A DNA stretch of 64,000 nucleotides from Aphrocallistes beatrix. Its lineage: Eukaryota; Porifera; Hexactinellida; Sceptrulophora; Aphrocallistidae. The position numbers and the translations under genes are program-made. The DNA is taken from contig OY725497.1 of NCBI GenBank assembly GCA_963281255.1, positions 1,922,001 through 1,986,000 on the forward strand, in the 5' to 3' direction. This document shows, in pieces, positions 56,808 to 64,000 of this stretch. The number at the start of each line of letters is the position of its first letter. Position 1 is the first letter of the stretch. The notes under the pieces were generated by a model, which saw only the letters and a program-made list of their open reading frames with translations, had not been told where the DNA came from and searched no databases.

Positions 56808-57484
56808 CAATCGCGCTTCGCATGCTTGCGCTGCGCGGGTGGCGGACACTTAGTGTCCACCGAGGACGCTGCCTGGGCTCAAAGTGATTAATTATAATAA
56901 GGGAGATAACATCTCTAAATATGTCTGTCTTAATGCCAAAATCGAGATCACTCATAAAATAATCAAATTTGTCAATTTTTAAAACTTTGATAATATAGTC
57001 GAATTACATGTTAATAATATTAATTCTATACATTGTATAAAATTTCAGCCTTCTATCACCTAAAATAGCTGAATTATAGTCGAAAAACTGAAATTTCTAA
57101 TAATAAAACAGGTGGCAACCATAATTCCATGATGAGTTTTTTTTTGTCTGAGGTCAGAACTTAGTGGACCCATAGCCAAAAGACACATGCCAAAAATCAG
57201 CTTTCTTTGCCTGGCAGTTTCTTCAATCAATTCATTACAGATATATACGTATATATATACATATATATACAGTCAACTGCTTAATCGGGACACTGGTTAA
57301 TTGGGACAAGTCTCTAGGAACGGAATGGTTCCCATACATAGAAGTTAATACTAAATTTCATCGGTTAATTGGGAACTCTGCTTAATCGGGATAAAATATG
57401 CGGGACCAAAGTGTCCCGATTAAGCGGAGTCACCTGTATGTACTACTATATACATATACATTAATCGAGTTTTAATAGTAAGGA
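56808..57484 (-). mobile_element. Family C repeat with a nested pogo-like MITE
   Basis: Complete from CGCGCTTCGCATGC at the left to TTAATCGAGTTTTAATAGTA and GGA at 57484. The TA tract (57238-57270) holds the MITE at 57270-57436. Confidence 0.6.
57270..57436. mobile_element. pogo-like MITE (family H), 167 bp, copy 2
   Basis: Inverted relative to copy 1: CAGTCAACTGCTTAATCGGG to CGATTAAGCGGAGTCACCTG, with TA on both sides. Confidence 0.72.
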
Positions 57485-58422
57485 TGTTTCAATCCAGCGT
57501 TGCTATGGAAACGCATTTTCACCATTTTAAGCTATATCTTGTAAACAATTATAAAATATATCAAAACATGATAGAAAACCAGGTATCAAACCACTAACAT
57601 AACATTCTACAAATAGTTGAGGTATGACAGCACGACCAATGGACTATAAATATATGATTTCCTATTTAACAATGATAAACAATGGACCCGATAAGATCCG
57701 AGATTGAGGGTCAATAGTCCATACTATTAAGGGGTCCATGATTTCAACTTAATACGTTGTAAGACATGTCAAGTACAACCCTTAGTGCATTTGTTACAGA
57801 TTAAATATTGTTGACTCCATAAAGGGAGTTTTACAACTATTTGATGGAAAATTTTGAGGTGTACGAATACTTTTAAGCTTTTGTAGGGAAGTGTATAGTG
57901 TGTTAAGAAATTGTTTTCCTATATTCAGTATATACGATTGAGACTAATTCTTTAGGTATCATGATGTCAAAATTTTTGATATAGCATATTTTGAAGTTAA
58001 GTACTACTGTTGTTTATTAAGAATGTTTGGATGTTATTTAATTGTACGAAAATCTGCTTCTAAATATTGTAGCTACGAAATTGGAATGAAAAATTTAAAT
58101 GGGTTAAAATTGAAAATTCTATTCCTATAATTTTCTCTCTTCAACCATTTCCTGCAAGAATAATTGAGAAAAGGGGGGCAAAGCCATTGAAGTTTCCTTG
58201 AATGTCCTCTAGAAATTAGGTGACCTTTTTAAAAAGTCACCTAATTTATAGAGGAAAAAACAGTGTATTTTTGCATTAAACTCAGCGCGAACAGTTTCCA
58301 CAAAAAATTCCAGGAAAAAACAATGAAAACTCTGAGTTAGTTCTGGAAAGAAGCACCAACCTTAAAATTTCTGATATAATATAAAGAAAAGGCAAAATTC
58401 TAACGACGAAGAAAAACTACAA
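57485..58422. repeat. Mixed repeat remnants, no gene
   Basis: 57485-57545 shares GTTGCTATGGAAACG.ATTTT with 1318-1345 and, inverted, with 26220-26255. 57750-57902 resembles the right part of family F. 58205-58252 is a hairpin of TCTAGAAATTAGGTGAC and its inverse. No coding signal. Confidence 0.4.
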
Positions 58423-58873
58423 GGCACACAAAGCTGATTTTTGGCATGTGGGGCTCTTTTTGGCTATGGCTCCACAAAGTTCTGAGCTCAGACGAAAATG
58501 TCGACTTATCGTGGAATTATGATGTCATTGTCACCTTTTTTATCTTATATGAAATTTCAGTTTTTCTGGCCTACATAATTTTAGGTGATCGAAAGGCTAA
58601 AATTTTAATAGAATGTGTATATTAATATATTTCAAATATGAATGCACTCTCATCCAAAATGAGAACTCATCGTTCTATTAACACGTCATTTTCACCATTT
58701 AAAAATGGACAAATTGGATTTTTCGAGTGATATCGATTTTAACAGTAAGGCGGACTTATTTAGAGATGTAATCCGCCTTAAAAATTAATCATTGAGCCTA
58801 GGCGCCCAAAGGCCACCTCAGGAGGACACAGTTTCCGCCACCTGCGCAACACAAGCAAGTGAATCGCGCTTGT
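58423..58873 (+). mobile_element. Family C repeat, plus orientation
   Basis: AGGCACACAAAGCTGATTTT, GCTATGGCTCCACAAAGTTC and ACTTATCGTGGAATTATGAT, ending AAGTGAATCGCGCTTG. The 5' TA tract is lost. Confidence 0.55.
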
Positions 58874-60262
58874 AGTAATATTAATAAACTATTGTATAGC
58901 GTAGATTCCATAATAATTTGATCGCAGTACAATTCATTGATGATAATGTGTATGTTATGCATGTACGTTTGTGAATATCTGTGTGTTTGTATGTATTCAT
59001 GTAAGAAATGTCGGAAAATTTATCGTAAGAAAATTTCGTCGCCAGGAAAATTCGTACGAAAGCGGCGAATATTCCTACTCCGGTTATATTCTGATTTATC
59101 AATTGCATAAATAATATAACTGGCATCCACTGTATCGATTTTCGGATGATTTCAAGTCACAGCGTTTAAAATCAAGACATCTACAGACAGTACAAGTTTG
59201 TACATAAGTTACGGCTTTAGTGCAAAATCCCATGATTACATTATCATGCACCTAAAGTGCTATGATATAACGTGACTATCGGGCCCCCTCATCCTATACC
59301 TCCATTGATATTACACATTGTATATACAACTTGGGGTTCCGGAGACGAAATTTCGCGAAGAATCTTCCGGCGAGAAGATTTCCACATTAATGGTTTGTAA
59401 GGTATGTACTACTATACGTATGCGTTTAAAAAAATTAATGATGTGTGTGTATTAAGTATTTAATAAGATGGCTGTGACGTGTGTGAAACGGATAAGATGA
59501 GTTTTTGAAGATGTTGGAGTGAAGGGACATTTCGAATGCTCGTATGGAGAATATTCGACTCTACAAGCGCAGCTAAAGCGAACGCGAGATTCCTCAGGGT
59601 TTTGGAAGATTTTATACATAGCAGGATATTCAAGGAGGATGGCATTGGATGTTCGTAGAGTGTGATTGGATATTAGAGTGAAAAAGTATGAGCTGGATGA
59701 CATCCTTCGGAGCAAGGAAATGAAAGGCTTTGTAAATTACGAGGTGGAACCATTCTATTTTTCTCTACTGATGTACAGGGCTATGCTGCTTTGTTGCAAC
59801 GAAGACATCCGTGCGGAACATATTCGCGACATTAACAAATTCGATATCACTAGCCCATATTCCATTCTGAGTCATCGCTGATTGCCTAAGATGGGCTAAA
59901 AGGGAAGTCTCTTTATAGACTTAGTTTGTCCTCAGATATTTTTGAGTGAACTCTCTACCATCTGTCGCAATAAACTTGCATACTTCACCTCGCAATTGTT
60001 GGTGATGTGCTTGAGCCCCAGATATTATTTGAGATATGCAACGAAAGAAACAGTTTCCATCCTTTTCATTCGGGTCGCATTGCAACAGTGTCAAATAGAA
60101 AGAAGCTGTCCTGATAAGGCCCTAGGCTGCTCTATCTCTGAATTGCAGACCTAGCTTGTTGCATATTTCTTGCTGTCAAAGCATTGTAATAGGGTGGTAG
60201 CATGGACTAGAGTTGAAACAATCTGAAGTCGATATAGTACGTGCACATGGAATAGGATTGGC
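58874..60262. other. No supported gene
   Basis: Slightly less AT-rich DNA with short overlapping frames on both strands at 59450-59880. Because frames on opposite strands overlap and none has a domain, I do not call a gene. Confidence 0.35.
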
Positions 60263-60529
60263 CATAGCATTCTATATACTAAGGCAATGGTACTCACCCA
60301 AAAATTAGTACCATGGATTGGTTAAATACTTCAAAACTAATAATTTTGATATTGTAGATAATTCAATTTTCCATCAATTTAGGCATTCACCCACCCTGAC
60401 AAACTAACTATTATTTCAGAACAATTGAAATGAGATATATTATTTGGTTTTTAATGCACATAGTGGAATTATTTAATACTTAATACATACAAAATATCAA
60501 AATAATAGTTAATCACAATATTGAGACTT

Positions 60530-60765
60530 GAGGGACAGACTTGACTTAGCTTGAGAGATAGACTTGACTTAGCTTGAGGGACAGACTTGACTTAGCTTGA
60601 GAGATAGACTTGACTTAGCTTGAGGGACAGACTTGACTTAGCTTGAGAGATAAACTTGACTTAGCTTGAGGGATAGACTTGACTTAGCTTGAGGGACAGA
60701 CTTGACTTAGCTTGAGGGACAGACTTGACTTAGCTTGAGGGACAGACTTGACTTGACCGACCTGA
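60530..60765 (+). repeat. 23-bp minisatellite, about ten copies
   Basis: Unit GAGGGACAGACTTGACTTAG plus CTT, alternating with a GAGAGATAGAC variant. Very regular, so probably young. Confidence 0.75.
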
Positions 60766-61099
60766 GACTTGAGGCATCATAAGGGAACAATATACTTCTA
60801 CAAGGTACTAAGGAACAATCACACTCTGGACTTTCAATAGAATATAGTCACACATTCCGGACTTCTACAGTCTGTGAAGTTGACTAAATAAACAAAGAAT
60901 ATATTAAATTAGTTCTTGAATTTAGCCAGTTTACTATTCTCTTGTTTCAGTACTGGTGCATTATATATAGATCTTAACTTTATTAGAAGTGTACAATATT
61001 CTAGTTCCATAGTAGCACATGCCAAATGAATAATATTAGTACGAGAAGGGCCAGAATAAATCTTTTAAATTTCTGCTGAAGGTGCAGATACATCGTTGT

Positions 61100-61257
61100 C
61101 ATAGGCGTGACTCCATGGGTGGCAGGGGTAGCATGCCATCCAGACCTAAATGTTATGTTGACTTGGGGTGGCATGCCACATTAGTTTGATATATGTTTAC
61201 AAATCTCGTCACCCCAGCTAACCGTGAAAAAAAACAAAATAGTTACCTACGCCTATG
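61100..61257. mobile_element. hAT-like MITE, 158 bp
   Basis: Ends CATAGGCGTGACT and (inverted) CATAGGCGTAGGTAA, flanked by ATCGTTGT and ATCGTCGT (7 of 8). Same terminal type as 36629-36940. Confidence 0.65.
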
Positions 61258-61428
61258 ATCGTCGTTAAATGACTATTCTTCCCTACCCAATTCACATTGA
61301 ACATTTTCTAAACATTATTAACGAATTTCAAGAACTCAACAGTTTAGTTCTGGCCTACACTTCTTAACCATGATATAAGCTAACAGTCCGGCTGAAGTTG
61401 ACTAATGGAAAATCTTAAGGGCCAAAAT

Positions 61429-61488
61429 TACATTTCGCCTTTCCAACCTGACAACCAGAAGGCTTGTCAGGATGGAAAGGCGAAATGT
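61429..61488. repeat. 60-base hairpin
   Basis: ACATTTCGCCTTTCCAACCT and its near-exact inverse enclose a short CAACCAGAAGG loop. Confidence 0.6.
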
Positions 61489-61715
61489 CCCGATGTTAAT
61501 TTGGAGCACGTTTAGATAAATTGCACTTATCCGAATTAAAAAAAGGTACTTATGCCCACGTTTTTGTAGTAATGAGGATTGCATTTACTAAATTTGGGGA
61601 AGGCAACACTTTTTCTTAGTCTTTTAAATTCAGTCAATTGTTTCTACCCAACTTGAGTATATGCATGATTCTAGAATAATTAACTACATTTCTTAAGAAA
61701 TCACTCACCCTTAGG

Positions 61716-62121
61716 ACTGTTTCATGCTATTTTCACCCATATGCTATTTCCACCCAAACCATTGATAGACCATGGATATTCTATCTCTATGCTACTTTCA
61801 CCCAAGTGTTGATTAGTAGATGATCGTTTTTATGGTTTCGATCATTGTTATTGATGATGATTACAATGGTATTATTTATATACAGTTATGCACAATCATG
61901 AGTTTTAAACTATGTGATTATTGTTAGAAATGTATGAATAGTAAATATACGTAGAGCTAAAATAAATACCATTGTAATCATCATCAACAACAATGATCGA
62001 AACCATAAAAACGATAATCTACTAATCAACACTTGGGTGAAAGTAGCATAGAGATAGAATATCCATGGTCTATCAATGGTTTGGGTGGAAATAGCATATG
62101 GGTGAAAATAGAATGAAACAG
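61716..62121. mobile_element. Foldback element with 160-bp arms
   Basis: Left arm 61716-61880 (CTGTTTCATGCTATTTTCACC start) is matched inverted by 61961-62121, with a few mismatches and an 80-base loop. The minus-strand 112-codon frame over it is not a gene. Confidence 0.7.
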
Positions 62122-62759
62122 GACCTTGTTCTGGTAGTATTCACACTTCTTGGAATGGCTCAATACCATTTTCACGAAGAGCGCCATCTTTAGGAAATTG
62201 AAAAACTTGAAGTGTTCTACCCCTCTGTAATTGGAAGTAGAGTCCGGCGCGAGACAAGACATCTCGTCCAAATAATGATTTATGCAATTAGTGTTGTCAA
62301 GTGAGGTATTATAAATGAGTAATATAAATAATATGCAGCAAAATAATACATTATTGTAATACACTAGTGTTGTATGTGAAGTAAATATAAATATTGTGGT
62401 TACATAATATTTTCAAAATGAATATTTAAACAACCATGAACTCACAATATGAGATAATTTTATAGTTGATAATAACAGTTATTTAATCAGCGGTTTTAGG
62501 ATTGAAGTATTTAACCAATCAATGGTACCAATTTTTTGGTGAGTGCCATTGCCTTAGTATATAGAATGCTATGGATTGGCATTAGATTTAGAAGTAGTGA
62601 TATATTTTTTATAAATATGTTCACAAACTTAAGAGTAAATAAATTTTAAATTTTCGTTGAGATAGATTTGTCTTTTTTAAACTTACAGGGTGGCCGAATG
62701 AAATTGAGACAAATTAAAAAAAAAGATATTTTCATAAATTGATAAATAGAGTTTAGACC

Positions 62760-62990
62760 AGCGTTTCTCAACCTTTTTTTGTTGGTCGCCCCCTTCGTGG
62801 ATCGCACCATTCCTCATCGCCCCACTCGCCCCATCGAGATTGTATACTAGAAAGGACCAAATACTGACACAGATATTATAATTGAATTTTATACGTTTAA
62901 TCTTTAATGTGAAGGTTGTGCCTGGTGCCCAGTAATAAGATTTTTCAGATCGGGAGGTGATGCATTCGAAGCCATCTCGATGGAGAAGTA
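62760..62990 (+). mobile_element. Solo hAT-type terminus
   Basis: CAGCGTTTCTCAACCTTTTT followed by GTCGCCCCCTTCGTG is a widespread hAT end (CAG.G.TTCTCAACC). The other end is not in the window. A Tc1-like end (TACAGGGTGGCC) lies just upstream at 62684, also single. Confidence 0.5.
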
Positions 62991-63137
62991 ATGAACTAGT
63001 AAGTCTCTAGATTTGATTAACGGATTACTAATACGTAATAAAAAGGATGCACAGTGTACGTATTTATAATTTTATATCCACAAATAGTCTATTTATATCT
63101 GCCATTGGTGGTATCAAAATATTGTTGCATTATTTAA

Positions 63138-64000
63138 GGATACCGCCCTCGAAAAACATCGCCTGACATTTAAAAAAATGGTGAAATTTTATTGTTTTAT
63201 TGCTAATTCCATCGAATTATTGAGTAGTCTACCATCTAATCGTACTTGCTGGACGGTATGTATTTTGATATTCTAGAACTGAGCACCTAAAGCTCAGTCG
63301 TACTAAAAATCGGAAAGATATTCGTGGTTTTGCGGCGCATTCATCAATTATTTTCTAACTTATCTGATATTTTTTCAATTATACGAACCTCAAAATGGTT
63401 TTGGCCCCTTTAAATATTATAAAACAGATGAATTTAGAAAAAGAGGCACTTAAAATCCAATCAAAAATATCTTTATGAGGGACTTCATTTCTAAAATGCT
63501 CGGGAAATGGCCGTTGTGATATTAGCTATTGTGTATAGAAAAGAATTCTGAACAGTTTAAAAAAAAATTTGTTCAGATCCGACCATTAGTTCGTAAGTTA
63601 TAGTATATTGTAGGTAAAGTTCGGACATACAACCTCTCTAAAACCTCTCTATGGCCCCGAAAGTACTCGATGTCAATGCTTAAAAACTATTGAAGATATA
63701 TAGTATATTATAATCTTAAATGAAAGGATATATATGATAATATATAGGTTCCTCAAACATCTCTTTGTCAAAAAGTAAATATTTCTTGACGTATCATCGA
63801 TTTTATTGTAATACAAATTCTATGGAGAACTTTGAATATATCATAAAATGGCGAATCTTGTCATGAAATAAGTTCCCAAAGTAGCTATTATACTCAAAAA
63901 ACAATGCAATAGTCACTAGCGTATACAGAAATTTTGAAGCACTCAACATGATTATTTTGAAAGTTCAAAGCATTTATCTCCAAAATTCGGTCAAAGCCCC
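63138..64000 (-). mobile_element. TTAA-flanked repeat family B, copy 3 (runs off the window)
   Basis: GGATACCGCCCTCGAAAAAC follows TTAA (63134-63137). The sequence is the inverse of 7980-8815, including GCTCAGT, TTGTTCAGATCCGACCATTA and the CTATGGCCCCGAAAGTACTC block. Non-coding. Confidence 0.6.

Larger units (their letters stand above)
60263..62572. mobile_element. Non-autonomous P-like element, 2310 bp
   Basis: Ends CATAGCATTCTATATACTAA and its exact inverse; the inverted repeats run about 75 bases. A perfect 8-bp duplication GGATTGGC lies at 60255-60262 and 62573-62580. The ends share CATAGC and the 8-bp rule with the P-type elements at 963 and 51862 but differ beyond that. The interior contains a 23-bp tandem repeat, a hAT MITE and a foldback, and no transposase. 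Confidence 0.75.

Noticed and set aside
59450..59880. Frames of 60-87 codons on both strands
   Set aside because: Overlapping frames on opposite strands, none with a domain or conserved neighbour.
60530..60765. CRISPR-like 23-base repeats
   Set aside because: A head-to-tail minisatellite without spacers.
1..64000. tRNA, rRNA, viral or toxin genes
   Set aside because: I saw no tRNA-like or rRNA sequence, no viral proteins and no toxin-like frames on either strand.

Overview
The window is an AT-rich stretch of an invertebrate animal genome. Three lines support this: eukaryotic splice sites (GT/AG) in two host genes, animal-type proteins (ketohexokinase, ROMO1, protein O-mannosyltransferase), and a dense, nested population of animal DNA transposons (mariner, Tc1, hAT, P/THAP, Chapaev/CMC-like, PIF/Harbinger-like, MITEs) plus a CR1/L2-like LINE fragment. 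I cannot assign the species. The host proteins are divergent, which would suit a fast-evolving lineage such as a parasitic crustacean or cnidarian, but that is a guess. A 200-base N run (6688-6887) shows a scaffolded assembly.

Host genes. At the left edge (minus strand) lies one exon of a protein O-mannosyltransferase with its catalytic DE pair and a splice donor. At 20165-20389 (plus) is a complete 74-residue ROMO1 homologue with a downstream AATAAA. The best host gene is a ketohexokinase whose two exons (34299-34893 and 49725-50107) join in frame to 325 residues. They are separated by a 14.8-kb intron filled with transposons.

Mobile DNA, left to right. 0.7-5.6 kb: inverted-repeat composite with a P-like MITE, two copies of a TTAA-flanked family (family A) and a 571-bp foldback. 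6.9-8.8 kb: a second TTAA-flanked family (B), with a reversed copy at the right edge and a fragment near 26.5 kb. 9.5-18.6 kb: family C (Helitron-like) repeats, a 5-kb inverted-repeat region, and one family C copy holding four other transposons. 20.9-28.7 kb: small hAT and Tc1/mariner MITEs, a nearly full mariner with two stops, a two-armed satellite, and a full-length Tc1 with intact transposase. 29.4-34.2 kb: a dead hAT element whose BED finger is split by a Chapaev-like element with 4-bp target duplications. 34.9-49.7 kb (KHK intron): broken Tc1 and mariner copies, a LINE endonuclease fragment, hAT MITEs and a 140-bp tandem repeat. 51.8-55.3 kb: a P-type element with a decayed THAP transposase, inserted in family C. 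55-64 kb: further family C, pogo-like MITEs, a second P-like non-autonomous element with perfect 8-bp duplications, foldbacks and minisatellites.

Family C copies carry a TA-microsatellite near one end, and other TA- or AT-targeting elements repeatedly landed there. This gives much of the window its nested layout. Only the Tc1 at 27.3-28.7 kb has an unbroken transposase frame with all three catalytic residues. The Chapaev-like element needs one frame change.
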